A stretch of 64,000 nucleotides of DNA, from NCBI GenBank assembly GCA_020744225.1, contig JAGMWG010000003.1, positions 2,356,001 through 2,420,000 on the forward strand, given 5' to 3'. The notes beneath the pieces were generated by a model, which had not been told where the DNA came from, ran no database searches, and worked only from the letters and a program-made list of their open reading frames with translations. A program made the position numbers and the translations under genes. This document shows positions 10,952 to 21,536 of the stretch, piece after piece; position 1 is the first letter of the stretch; every line of letters begins with the position of its first letter. The DNA comes from Paraphoma chrysanthemicola. Taxonomy: Eukaryota; Ascomycota; Dothideomycetes; Pleosporales; Phaeosphaeriaceae.

Positions 10952-12582
10952 CTATTCATCTTCCTCCTCGTCCTCAGTCTCAACCTTCTTTGCAGGCTTC
11001 CTCTTCCTCGGCGCCGCCTTGGTCTTCACAGCAGGCTCTGCATCGCCATTCTTTGCAGCCTTGGCCTTTGAGGCTCTCGCTGGCTTGGCGGCCTTCGCTT
11101 GCTTCTTGTCGAATGCATCGCCAGTCTCTTTGCGCTGTGCCTCGCCTTCTTTCTGCAGTTTTGCTTCCATCTCCTTGAACTCATCCGACTCGACGTCCAT
11201 GCCGACTAAGCTCTCCAGCATCTTGATCTCACGAGCCCAGATGCTCTTGTCTTCGAATTTCTTGCCATCCTCGCCGATGACGTCGACGGGTGTCTCGAGA
11301 ACCATGGGGAGACCATGGAGACGCGTATCATTGACTATGTTGTGGAAGGCGCGGAGACCGAGATAGCCAGTGCCGATCCGGGCGTGCAGGTCGCGATTGC
11401 TGGAGAAGGGAGCTTTGCTGTCATTGACGTGGAGAGCTTTGAGATACTGGAGGCCAATCTCCTTGTCGAACAGCGCCATGGTCTCGGCATATGCTTCGGG
11501 AGTGCGGAGATCGTAGCCAGCGGCGAAGACGTGGCAAGTATCAAGACAAACGCCAACGCGAGATTTGTCGTCGACTTGGTCGATGATCTCCTTGAGGTCT
11601 TTGAAGGTACCACCGATGGTGTTTCCGAGCGTTGCCATGGTTTCGAGGATAGCGACGACCTTACCAGTAGCTGGGTCTTTGTGGGCTCGGTTGATGTTCT
11701 CGGCGATGAGACGAATGCCTTCTTCACGAGTCCCTGCGTTCGCGTTGCCAGGATGGAAGTTGTAGAGCAATATGCCTAACTTGTGGCAACGTATCAAGTC
11801 ATCGAGAAAGGAATCGTAGGCTTGCTTCTTGCGATCGGCATCCGGATGAGCGAGGTTGACGAGGTAAGAACCGTGAGGCAAGCAGCATGTCGAGGGGTCA
11901 ATCCCGTGTTCCTTGCAGCCTGCGATGAACAACTTGGCGAACTCTGGGTCGAGGGGAGGATTCTCCCACTTTCGCTGATTCTTCATGAACAGCGCGAACG
12001 CGTTGGCACTGATCAGGTTGGTCAGAGGCGCGTCAATTTCCACAGAGGTCATGATCTTACCCAATCATCAAGACGTTGGTGATGGCGTTGTGAATGCCTA
12101 ACATCCGTGTAACCGGGCCGTGTTAGTGTATGACCTTCTGAAGTGCATCATGGTTGAGGACAAAACTAACCTCCGGCGATACTGACGTGGGCGCCCATTC
12201 GCAGTGCCGTATTCTGAGTCCTCTCGACAACAATCGTCTCAACGGGATGCTTCTTCTTAGCCTTGGTAGCCTTTTTAGTAACCTTGACCTTCCCATCGCC
12301 ATCTTCAACCTTCACCTCATCCTCGAGGACCTCTTCTTCCACCTTGACCTTTTTGTTGGTTCGTCGCTTGGACCGAGGTGAGTTGTCAGCCTCAGCGACT
12401 TCCTCTTCGATCTTGGTGGACGTTTTCTTTGTGCGCTTTGTGGTTTTCACCTCGGTGGTGGTCTCCGCCTTCCTCTTTTTGCTGGCAGAGACAGAGACTT
12501 TGCTCTCAGCCTCACCCAGCAGCGACTCGTTGGCAGACGATAGCGGCGAGTCGGATGATGGGCTAGGTAGTTGTGCGGCCAT
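10952..12582 (-). CDS. apn1: Apurinic/apyrimidinic endonuclease 1 (endonuclease IV family)
   Basis: Three exons, 12582-12171, 12097-12061 and 12008-10952, give 501 residues; introns are 73 and 52 nt and both joins rebuild conserved residues (HVSIAGG|IHNAI and MIG|ANAFALF). The enzyme cuts DNA 5' of abasic sites in base-excision repair. Zinc ligands of the family are visible: LPHGSYL, YNFHPGN, AILETM, CLDTCHVFAAGYD, LHVNDSK, DLHARIG and VLETPVD. The TIM-barrel core is flanked by long charged tails: about 120 Lys/Glu/Thr-rich residues before MGAHVSI and about 80 after the core ending EEEDE, both with Lys/Arg clusters fitting nuclear targeting. Yeast Apn1 is 367 residues, so these tails account for most of the extra length. 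It is divergent from DIM1. Confidence 0.95.
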
Positions 12583-13270
12583 GGTGTCTGTAGGCGCGAG
12601 TTGTTTGCGATCGTGCCGCCAGGTGTTTGCCAAAAGAGTGGAGTAGGGGGAGTGGCCGCAGAGCGGGGTATGATCAATTATATGGCGATAAGGGCTCTGC
12701 AGCCTTGACACTAGTCCGCAGTGAAGGTGAGACTGGGCCGACTCGAGGTGAGAGGGATTGCCCCTGATCGTTCTCCGCAATAGGCTCGTGGTGAAGCACG
12801 ATTTCGATGGTGAAGTTTGTATCAGCGAGGTGAAGTTCGTTGCGCCGGCCGGAGGACTTCGACGAAGATTGAGATTTCCAGTGCGGTGGTGATTGCGATG
12901 TGAGGACTTAGAGGTATTCGAGAGGTAGGAGACACGGCGCGACTTCGATGACGAGCATACCAGGAAGAAGCGATTGTGTAATGGCTGGACCAAAGAGCGA
13001 CTAAAGGGAGAAGATTCAGCAGTTGAGAGCGAAATATGCGACAAAGTCGGCATGCAGCACGGTGTCAAGCTTCACCACAATTGATGCGTCTGGGATGTTC
13101 GAACGTGCCACAGACGCGACACGTGCGCACGTGCTCCAGCTGGCTCCTTCCCCGCTAAAAAGTTGTAGCTATCGATAAGCCTCGCAGCTTCCAAAAATTT
13201 AGCCCACATCCCGCACGCAGCTCCAACACCACACCAAACTATTTGTCGTACCCTCGCACCTACCGTCACA
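12583..13270. promoter_or_regulatory. Shared divergent promoter region of apn1 and DIM1
   Basis: The 688 bases between two head-to-head start codons must carry control for both genes. No clear TATA box is seen next to either start. A minus frame runs through much of it as an upstream extension of the apn1 first exon, but no conserved residues are found above the chosen ATG. Confidence 0.5.
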
Positions 13271-14428
13271 ATGCCGAAAGACAAGCGAAAACGCAGCCAT
13301 GCCACCGAATCCTCCACACCGTACTCAAAGCCCTCAGCGAAAGCCTCCGCCGCCCACTCCATATTCAAAATGGACAAAGACCTTGGCCAACATATCTTGA
13401 AGAACCCCGGCGTTGCTTCTGCCATTGTCGCCAAAGCCTCTCTAAAACAGTCCGATCACGTCCTCGAAGTCGGTCCCGGAACCGGCAATCTCACAGTCCT
13501 GATCCTCAAAGCCGCCAAAGCAGTCACGGCCGTGGAAATGGACCCGCGCATGGCCGCCGAACTGACCAAGCGCGTCCAAGGCACGCCCGAAGCAAAACGC
13601 CTCAAAGTCATGCTCGGCGACGTAATCAAGACCGAACTCCCCCGCTTCGACGTCTGCATCTCCAACACACCCTACCAAATCTCGTCGCCGCTGGTCTTCA
13701 AACTCCTCGCCCTCCCGCACCCCCCTCGCTCCTGCGTGCTCATGTTTCAGCGCGAGTTCGCTATGCGGCTGTTCGCTAAGCCCGGCGAGAAATTGTACTC
13801 GAGGCTGAGTGTCAATGTTCAAATGTGGGCCAAAGTCAGCCATGTTATGAAAGTCGGACGTAATAATTTCAACCCCCCACCGCTCGTCGAGTCCAACGTC
13901 GTACGGATCGAGCCCAAGAACCCGCGGCCGCAAATCGCATACGAAGAATGGGACGGCTTGTTACGCATCGCATTCGTGCGCAAGAATCGCACGCTGCGCG
14001 CGAGTTTCCTGGGAACTGCCGCCGTGGTGGAATTACTCGCGAGTAATTACCGTTTGTTCTGCGCGCAGAATGATATCCCGCTCGACGATTCACCCGTCGA
14101 TCCCAACGCCCCGGAGCAAGAACCAGACGCAGAAGTCATGGAAGTAGATGCGCAAAACGATGACGAGGACTTCAAAGGCTTCAGCGACCCAGACGATCCA
14201 GACGACGAATTGCCGGATTTCTTCAAGCAAATGCAAGCCGAGGCCAAGCCCAAGAACGGACTGAATCGGAAACGCAAAGGCCGTGTGAGCGAGCTGGTTA
14301 GAGAGAAAGTGCGCAAGGTTCTCGAGGACGATACGCAGCTTGCGGATAAGCGCGCGCGGTTGTGCGATGAGGGTGATTTTCTGAAGTTGTTGTATGCGTT
14401 TAATCAGGAGGGCATACATTTCAGCTAA
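13271..14428 (+). CDS. DIM1: 18S rRNA adenine dimethyltransferase Dim1
   Basis: Single exon, 385 residues. It transfers four methyl groups from S-adenosylmethionine to two neighbouring adenines near the 3' end of 18S rRNA, in the nucleolus or late pre-40S particle. The SAM motif I is VLEVGPGTGN (64-73) after the family start KMDKDLGQHILKN. The catalytic motif NTPYQISSPLVF starts at 132, and the C-terminal RNA-binding part includes FVRKNRTLRASF. Basic N-terminus (MPKDKRKRSH) suits nucleolar targeting. Odd: an acidic insert of about 60 residues (roughly 275-330) between the C-terminal helices makes it longer than yeast Dim1 (318). Confidence 0.96.
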   Translation: MPKDKRKRSHATESSTPYSKPSAKASAAHSIFKMDKDLGQHILKNPGVASAIVAKASLKQSDHVLEVGPGTGNLTVLILKAAKAVTAVEMDPRMAAELTKRVQGTPEAKRLKVMLGDVIKTELPRFDVCISNTPYQISSPLVFKLLALPHPPRSCVLMFQREFAMRLFAKPGEKLYSRLSVNVQMWAKVSHVMKVGRNNFNPPPLVESNVVRIEPKNPRPQIAYEEWDGLLRIAFVRKNRTLRASFLGTAAVVELLASNYRLFCAQNDIPLDDSPVDPNAPEQEPDAEVMEVDAQNDDEDFKGFSDPDDPDDELPDFFKQMQAEAKPKNGLNRKRKGRVSELVREKVRKVLEDDTQLADKRARLCDEGDFLKLLYAFNQEGIHFS

Positions 14429-14598
14429 GTCTCGTAAGACCGACAAAGGTATGCATTTCATGGAGTTTACGAAAGCATTTACGACACGGCGTTTGTGCGG
14501 AAATGGAGTGAACTGGGATACCAAAGAGCATGGCGTTGATATCCACCAATTGCTAGTCTATCACGAATCTAGATCTACGGCCATTCCATTTGACTAGT

Positions 14599-16319
14599 CT
14601 ATATATCTTCTTCAAAAGCCCTGACTACTTGGCCCTTCTCCTGCAAGTGGTCTTTGACTTGCTTCACCGTGTACTCGCCTCGATGAAACATGCCCGCACC
14701 GAGCGCCGCATCCGTCCGTGTCTTGCGGAAGACTTCTTCAAAATGTCCTGGGTGGCCGGCACCACTACTCGCGATGACAGGGATCTTTATCGCATCTTTG
14801 ACGTCGTTGATGAGCTCAAGGTCAAATCCGCTATTGCTGCCATCTTTGTCGATACAATTGAGTAAAATTTCACCCGCACCCATGGCTTCGACGGCGACTA
14901 CGAGTTGTCGGACATCGAAGTCGCGACCCTCGCGACCGCCCTTGATGGTGCATTGGTACCAGCAATATTGCTCGCCATTGGGGCCTGGTGTGCTCGTCTT
15001 GATAGTGTGGTGCGGTGTTGCGTCGGGTGAAGAGACGTATACGCGCTTGGGGTCCACGCTGATGACGACTGCCTGGTTGCCGTATGCTGAAGATATGGAT
15101 TCTATAGCAGTGGTTCCAGAGAGCTTGCTTCCGCGCGCGTAGTACTCTTCTGCTGCGGTGACGGCGTCCGAGCCAATGCTAACCTTGTCGGCGCCTGACT
15201 TGAAGTACATGGTTGCAATGTCGAGTGCGGAGATCTTGGTTCCATCTGTATCTACCGTGTCTCGTATGCCTCCGCCTATTGTCAACGGCACGAAGACTGT
15301 TTCACTCGTTTGTCGGAGGATCTCGAGCATGGGCGTATCGGCGACGGGACAGTTGCGGAATGAGGTGATGTTCAGGAAGGTGACTTCGTCGGCGCCCTGT
15401 TCGTAGTACTTCCTTGCCATTTCCACGGGCTTGCCCAGGTTGCGCACTGCATTGCCTGTGCCCTCCTTCTCTCGAACATCGTATTGGTCGCCCTTTGTGA
15501 CTACGAGATCGCCCTGGTCGTTGGTGCGCACGTCGAGACACGCGATGACGCGACGCGTAAGGCCTTCTCTTGACGCAATCGCCGATGGCTTCTCAGGCAG
15601 TTTTTGTGATCGCTTGCCGTCCAGAAATGCTTTCAGCACGCGCAATCCTGCCGCACCGCTCTTCTCCGGGTGGAATTGCGTCGCGAAGACGTTGTCCTTG
15701 GCTATCGCGCCGACGAATTCCTGGTTGCCGTATCGGGCGGTTGCGACTGTCCATCCGTCCTTCTCCAGCTTGCCTTCTTCGTATAGCGCGGCGTACGAGT
15801 GGACATAGTAGTATTTGGAATCAGGGCGCAAGCCGTATAGTGAGTCGTCCGTGACCTCGCCAGTCCGTGATGTGTTTGCGCTGTTCCAACCAATGTGCGG
15901 TACGCTCTTGTCCTTGTCGTCAAACTTGCGCAGACGCGATGGAACGACACCAAGGCCCTTGACCTCTGGATCTTCCTCGGAACTTTCAAAGAGCGCTTGT
16001 ATACCAACACATATTCCCATGAATGGCTTGCCCGCCTTGATGTGCTCGCGGATCGGTTCGGTGTATCCCGCCTTCTCCAATTGTGACATACAATGTCCGA
16101 AGTGGCCGACGCCGGGGATGATGAGTTTCTATCCGCGCAACTGTATCAGCGCATGTCAACTTGTGTGCGCATGTTGTTCCGAGTGGAGAGTCATACTTCT
16201 GCGGCAGGCACATCGGCCGGCGACCTCACCCATTCGACAGTGTAGCCGACCTTCTCGATGGCATTGACCAGCGAGCGGACATTGCCGGCCACGTAGTCGA
16301 GGAGGTGGACAGTCGGCAT
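14599..16319 (-). CDS. HIS7: Imidazole glycerol phosphate synthase, fused HisH-HisF
   Basis: Two exons, 16319-16197 and 16128-14599, give 550 residues; the 68-nt intron (GTATGA...GATAG) falls in phase 0 after residue 41. It makes imidazole-glycerol phosphate and AICAR from PRFAR and glutamine, the fifth step of histidine synthesis. The N-terminal glutamine amidotransferase has its triad: Cys81 in GICVGIQ, His194 and Glu196 in FHPEKSG. The C-terminal cyclase barrel has RVIACLDVR near its start and ASSGAGHPGHFEEV near its end. Ammonia is channelled between the two halves, which are separate proteins in bacteria. Length is like yeast His7 (552). It is head to head with IMP3 across 292 bases. Confidence 0.97.
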
Positions 16320-16611
16320 ATTGACTGAGTATGTGTAGAGAAAAGGAGAGCAGTGAAATGAGCGTGTAGAGTCAGTGAATGTAAAAATGTTTGGACCCCG
16401 CCAGTCACTGGAGAGTGGGGCAGTGACGCCGGGCAGATTCGCGCTAGCATTCTAGCGCGGAAATTGTTCAGAGCAACGAGCTTCAACTTTTTGAGCACTG
16501 ACGCTTCGACCGCGGGAAGTCGCCAACATCACGCCTCACGACGACCATCGACGCTTACATTCTCCTCCGTATATCTCCGTGTGATAGCGCGACTCTTCTT
16601 GCACCCTCACG
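16320..16611. promoter_or_regulatory. Short divergent promoter between HIS7 and IMP3
   Basis: Only 292 bases separate the two start codons. I looked for Gcn4/CpcA-type TGACTC sites: TGACTG occurs near 16322-16327 and AGTGAATG lies near it, but no exact TGACTCA was seen. Confidence 0.5.
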
Positions 16612-17277
16612 ATGGTGCGAAAACTCAAGCATCATGAGCAGAAGCTGCTGAAAAAGGTAGGGACGCCGCATTGCGCTTTCCCGCTCACCCAACTCACGAT
16701 TCTAGGTCGACTTCAACACATACAAATCCGATAATGACCACCGGGAGGCGGCAGTCATGCGCCGATATGCCATCCAGGGCCGCGACGACTACCGCAAGTA
16801 CAACCAACTCTGCGGCTCCATGCGCCAACTCGCCCATCGCCTTGCCAATCTCGACCCCTCTGACCCGTTCCGACGGAAACACGAAGACCTGATGCTAGAG
16901 AAGCTTTTCGATATGGGAATACTGGGAACAGGCGGAGGAGGTCGCGGCAAGCTGAGCGATGTAGAGCACAAGGTCACAGTGTCTGCGTTCGCACGGAGAC
17001 GGCTGCCCGTCATCATGACCAGACTACGCATGGCAGATCATATACAGGCTGCAATCAAGCTCATCGAGCAAGGTCACGTGCGGGTGGGCACAGATGTCAT
17101 CACAGATCCGGCCTACCTCGTCACCCGGTGAGTGACTCGCGGATGGCGCACGTGCATAGGCTAACGCATGGCAGCAACATGGAAGACTTCGTGACCTGGG
17201 TCGATTCGAGCAAGATCAAGCGCAACATCATGAAGTACCGCGACAAGCTTGACGATTTCGAGCTGGAGGCACTATGA
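16612..17277 (+). CDS. IMP3: U3 small nucleolar ribonucleoprotein Imp3
   Basis: Three exons, 16612-16656, 16706-17127 and 17175-17277, give 189 residues (yeast Imp3 is 183). Introns are 49 and 47 nt; the first follows codon 15, a common place in this family. The protein belongs to the S4 RNA-binding (uS4-like) group and helps base-pair U3 snoRNA with pre-18S rRNA in the processome. The family start MVRKLKHHEQKLLKK, the middle RKYNQLCGSMRQLAHRL and the S4 domain (RLPVIMTRLRM, then IEQGHVRVG near residues 124-150) are all clear. The last exon ends KIKRNIMKYRDKLDDFELE, also typical. Confidence 0.97.
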
Positions 17278-17877
17278 AAGAAACAACTAGACATTGGGCG
17301 GCGTTATTGGGATACCACGGCATTGACAGGCTTTCTTCGCACACAGGCTTTTCACCTTTCGGGTCACCGACTTTACCTAGTCTACCCTATGTTGTACAAC
17401 TACCAACGAGCTCACACACTCAATCTTGTCCGACCAAGGCGAGTAGATTTTCACCTGCTTCATGAGAATGTCTCTCTTCATCTGTCAAATTGGTTTGGGT
17501 CATCCTTCGGACTCTCACCTCTTCCCTGATCCCTCGTAAAGCTGGTAGACGGCTCGAGGCCAGCAGGCCAGGCTCGGACGACCTTAGACACCAGCACACG
17601 ACACCAGACCGAGCTCAATTCGATATTATGTTTACTTCTCATGTTGCTGTGCTTGGCCTGGTATAAGATTACTACTGCGAACCTCCATGAGTACTGCAAT
17701 CGTCGTGCTCGAGACCTGGTTGCAGCAAGGCTGACACACAATGGTGTCACGTGGCGAGAGTTGCCCCACCCTTCGTGTCCCGCATCTCAGCCAGACTTCG
17801 CTGGCGACGGACCTAGAGTGCAACACTGAAACCTTCTCTTCGGCTTGCAATCTGTCTCGTTTTACTGGACTCAGAAC
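17278..17877. other. Intergenic region
   Basis: Between IMP3 and the first HET gene. Overlapping minus frames exist but show no domain. No tRNA B-box was found. Confidence 0.45.
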
Positions 17878-19308
17878 ATGTTTTGGGCGGACGTAATCGA
17901 CCACCGGGAAAGTCTCCGGATTTCAGGCGTAAGAGGATGTGAATCAAGATATAGGCTCATCAGCATACCACTTCAGAAGTTCGTTCCCGATCCCGATTTT
18001 TTCAAGAACACCTTTGGACCAAGCATAACCAACAAGATCGAACTCCGACGCACCCTATTCGAGCTATATTCTGCTTCGACTCCTTGCAAGCCGTCAAGAA
18101 TCGTATCTATCAATAAAGTCCGTAACGAGGTGGGGCCTTTCCGATATGAGCACTTACAGCGGTCCACTCGAGCTATAAGGCTTCTCAGCATCGATCCACC
18201 AGCTCACACTCCACACGTGCAACAATGGGGTATGTCGTGGGATATGCCGAATTGTCACATGGAAACGTTCGACCTGAGTCCAGGACATCCTCCGCAGCCA
18301 TATGTGGCTTTATCCTATGCTTGGGGTGATCTGCAGGCACCGAAAGAGTGCATTATGCTAAACGGACAAACCCTCGAAGTCACAACGACCTTGTATGAGT
18401 TTCTTTGCTTTTTCCGTAGCTCGAATGTACACCAAACGACTAGACTCTGGATCTGGATCGTAAGTGCATGCGTCATCGGCTATGGAGAAAAGCGTGAGTT
18501 AATCAAGGTTCAGGACCAGATTTGTATCAACCAATTAGATAATGGCGAACGGAGCCATACGGTCAGCTTCATAGCAGATATCTATCGGGAAGCGACTTTT
18601 GTTGTAGCTTGGCTAGGCTACGATATCTGGAGCACGCGCGATGCTCAACGTCTCGGACCTATGTCAAGGGACAATGTGTTGCTACTTCACCCTATACTTG
18701 ACAACCCGTACTTTACACGGCTATGGATTGTTCAAGAACTCCTCCTTTCCCGAGAAGTTCACTTTGTCTGTGGTCATATTTGGCTGCCGCTCCTTGACAT
18801 ACACAAATGCCGCGAGTACCGGCCGGGTATCGACCCGGCTGTTACAATGCCGTCAGTGAATCTGCTCCTGGAAAAGAGTAGACAGTGCCTCCATCTAGAA
18901 TGGAACCCTAATCATCCGTACCACGTAGGTCTTGTAGGCGCTGTAATGACATACCGCGGTAATGCCTGTCAAGATCCGCGAGACAAGGTCTACGCTTTGA
19001 TGAGTTTCGTCAAAGTAGAAGATCGAGTCCCAATCGACTATAGCAAAACTGTTGAGCAGGTCTTTCGCGATGCATTTCAGATTCTGGAGCGAGACTGGTC
19101 ACAATATCCTAGAGAGTTCAGTATGGGTTCGTCTGTGTGGCACGTCTTGAGGCTGGCCAAGTTTATGCTACCGCAGTCTCATTACATTGCATTCGTCAAA
19201 ATGTTAAAAGTACGGCTTCACGATCGCGTACAGCACGATTCCTATGTCGCTGAAGTCCTGTGGGAGTTCTCAAGAATTGACAGCGTTCTGGCAATTGAAC
19301 AAGGTTGA
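17878..19308 (+). CDS. HET-domain protein (heterokaryon incompatibility type), copy 1
   Basis: Two exons, 17878-18459 and 18514-19308, give about 458 residues. The HET domain is clear: YVALSYAWGD, then LWIWI|DQICINQ across the intron, then FIADIYREATFVVAWLG, and farther on PYFTRLWIVQELLL and CQDPRDKVYALM with a VPIDYSK motif. HET proteins act in the cytoplasm in non-self recognition and cell death. The 54-nt intron is a multiple of three with no stop, so the frame reads through it; removal is inferred from the GTAAGT donor, the TCAG acceptor and restoration of DQICINQ. The N-terminal 100 residues are poorly conserved in appearance, so the start could be farther downstream. It has no obvious effector domain and is paralogous to the next gene. 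Confidence 0.85.
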   Translation: MFWADVIDHRESLRISGVRGCESRYRLISIPLQKFVPDPDFFKNTFGPSITNKIELRRTLFELYSASTPCKPSRIVSINKVRNEVGPFRYEHLQRSTRAIRLLSIDPPAHTPHVQQWGMSWDMPNCHMETFDLSPGHPPQPYVALSYAWGDLQAPKECIMLNGQTLEVTTTLYEFLCFFRSSNVHQTTRLWIWIVSACVIGYGEKRELIKVQDQICINQLDNGERSHTVSFIADIYREATFVVAWLGYDIWSTRDAQRLGPMSRDNVLLLHPILDNPYFTRLWIVQELLLSREVHFVCGHIWLPLLDIHKCREYRPGIDPAVTMPSVNLLLEKSRQCLHLEWNPNHPYHVGLVGAVMTYRGNACQDPRDKVYALMSFVKVEDRVPIDYSKTVEQVFRDAFQILERDWSQYPREFSMGSSVWHVLRLAKFMLPQSHYIAFVKMLKVRLHDRVQHDSYVAEVLWEFSRIDSVLAIEQG

Positions 19309-20125
19309 CTTCTGCCGCTCAACATGTAAGACACTGGCATAAATCATCCATCACAGAGGCGCCTGGCCTTTCTGGTTGCAACCTCTCACAATACCACTCC
19401 GCTATCTTTGCATATAGATAGATGGTTCGACAGATTGGCATCGTCATTTTACATTTTCATGAGCAGTAGGACTGCTTGGGCGATGATTTGTACACCCTGA
19501 GTTGGTCTCAAACTAGCAACACATGTCTGGGCGGTCACCAAATGAGGTGTACCATCGAAGATTCTGTTGCGCGCACCTCCTCGCTACTAGTAGACATGAA
19601 GTTTGCACTGCTCTCAAGCCCGAGCAGCTTCCTTCCCAATGCGCCGAAGATGACTCAAGCTCGACGCATGATGATGGACATATGGACAGAGCATTGGGCA
19701 GCGGTCTCCAATACCACTTCATTGAACAAGCGTCTACACAGTTCCATTTAATTCATACACGGGATCTTCCCTCCTGTATCATGGCTATCGTTTGGTCCGC
19801 CAGTTGTAGGCTACCAGATCGGTCCTTACAGCAAGATGGACGCCTGAATCTTACGTAGCCTGAAGGATTTCGCCCCGCTGCGTGCATGCTTGGCGCTCTC
19901 GTCAATACGAGCCCCGCACATCCGTAGGTCCATTGACATCCATACCTTGTCTGGAGAATGTTTTCATACAGATGCGAGCCCGGAATATCGCTGGTCAAGG
20001 GCCGCTTCGAGCCTCTCACGCTGATATGTGACCGAATCACACTAGAGAGCGCCACTCCCACGACAAAACTTCCACCACAAGCGACTCAGGCTCAACAGGG
20101 CAACGAATTAGTTTGCTGAGAAGCA
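19309..20125. other. Spacer between the two HET genes
   Basis: About 0.8 kb. No frame continues the HET similarity, and I cannot support a gene here. Confidence 0.4.
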
Positions 20126-21368
20126 ATGTCGGCCAGACTCGATATGGCTGTCTCCACAGCAGTAGCCTCTCCTTCGGATAGCAACCTTGTTAGATACCAA
20201 CTTGCCTCTCCATATACATACAATAAATTAGACCAGACGAGTCAACAGATCAGACTCCTCCGAGTTCATCCAGCGGCGGACGCTCCCTCTGTTCGACAAC
20301 TTGGTCAGAAGTGGGACCTACCAAACTGCATCATGCAGATCTTCGAATTGGACCAAGCCCCGCCATACATAGCCTTGTCCTATGTCTGGGGAGACAGATG
20401 TTCAGGGACTTCCGGTATCCTTTTAGATGGGCATAAATTCGAGATCACCAAGAGTTTATACATGTTTCTGGACTTGTTTCGAAGCGACGCGTTTTCACAA
20501 GAAGTGGCGTACATTTGGATTGTGAGTTCCGAGAGACCATTGTTGAAACTGCAGCGACGAGATTAACTAGGCTCAGGATCAAATATGCATCAACCAGTCT
20601 GACCTAGATGAGCGCAGTTATTCCGTCCGCTTCATGTCGAAGGTGTACTCCAATGCTGACTACGTGGTGGTATGGCTCGGAGAAAGTGAAGAGACCGAAA
20701 AAGCTGCGAAGGCATTTGTGAATGGTGGTACGCCAGGCGAATCTTCCGATCCATTGGTTACAATTCTCAGTGACCAGTACTTTACACGCCTGTGGATCAT
20801 CCAAGAGCTACTGCTGGCTCGTACCGTGATCATCAATTGTCGCGAAACCTGGGGCCTGCATTTGTCTATTGTTCAACTTCACGTCCAGAAACACCAAGAC
20901 GTGATATCCTCTCGTATCAGGAACCCTTCTTTGTTCTTGCTGTGGGATAGCGTGTATAATCGAAAAGGTAGACACTTAGCTCAGTGTCTCGAACGTTACT
21001 GCCACAACGACTGTCAAAATCCTCGAGATAAGGTCTATGCATTACTTGGGCTGGTGAAGGCTGAAGAGCAGGTACCAATCGATTATAGTAAGCCAGTCTC
21101 CGGGGTGTACATTGATACTTTACAAATCCTTGCCAGGCGTTGGTGGCTTCAAACACCTACTGACTTTGATGATGTTGGTCGACCGACGTTCATAAGCGTG
21201 TCGCTCTCGTTGGCGAAAGAGATGTTCTCGAACGAAGCTCTTCCGGGGCTATGGGTATTATTGCGCCCAGTTCGGGGTTTGCCAGGATTCAAGTGGTACA
21301 TAAAAGTTTTCCAACATCTGTCCGAGTACGAACAAAGGGATGCAAGGAAGAGTCTAACACAGTCCTGA
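20126..21368 (+). CDS. HET-domain protein, copy 2
   Basis: Two exons, 20126-20521 and 20577-21368, give 395 residues. The order of motifs matches copy 1: IRLLRVHPA, YIALSYVWGD, WI|DQICINQ split by an intron at the same place, VYSNADYVVVWLGES, QYFTRLWIIQELLLA, CQNPRDKVYALLGLV and VPIDYSKPV. Here the 55-nt intron (GTGAGT...CTCAG) contains a stop, so splicing is needed. The protein is shorter at the N-terminus than copy 1 and ends soon after the conserved block, so it is close to a bare HET domain. Same strand, similar size and a shared intron position point to a tandem duplication, now clearly diverged. Confidence 0.88.
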
Positions 21369-21536
21369 TCGCTCACCTCCGACGCATCACTCCGGAATAA
21401 AGAAGGGCACACTGTACCAATACTACCAAATCTGACAAATGGCACCGTGGCTCCTCGGTTGGAAGAGTACGTCTTCAATTGATCTGATCACCGGTAACAT
21501 CAACAGCGTGCTCTCACGCTTTCACCCACTCCTCGC

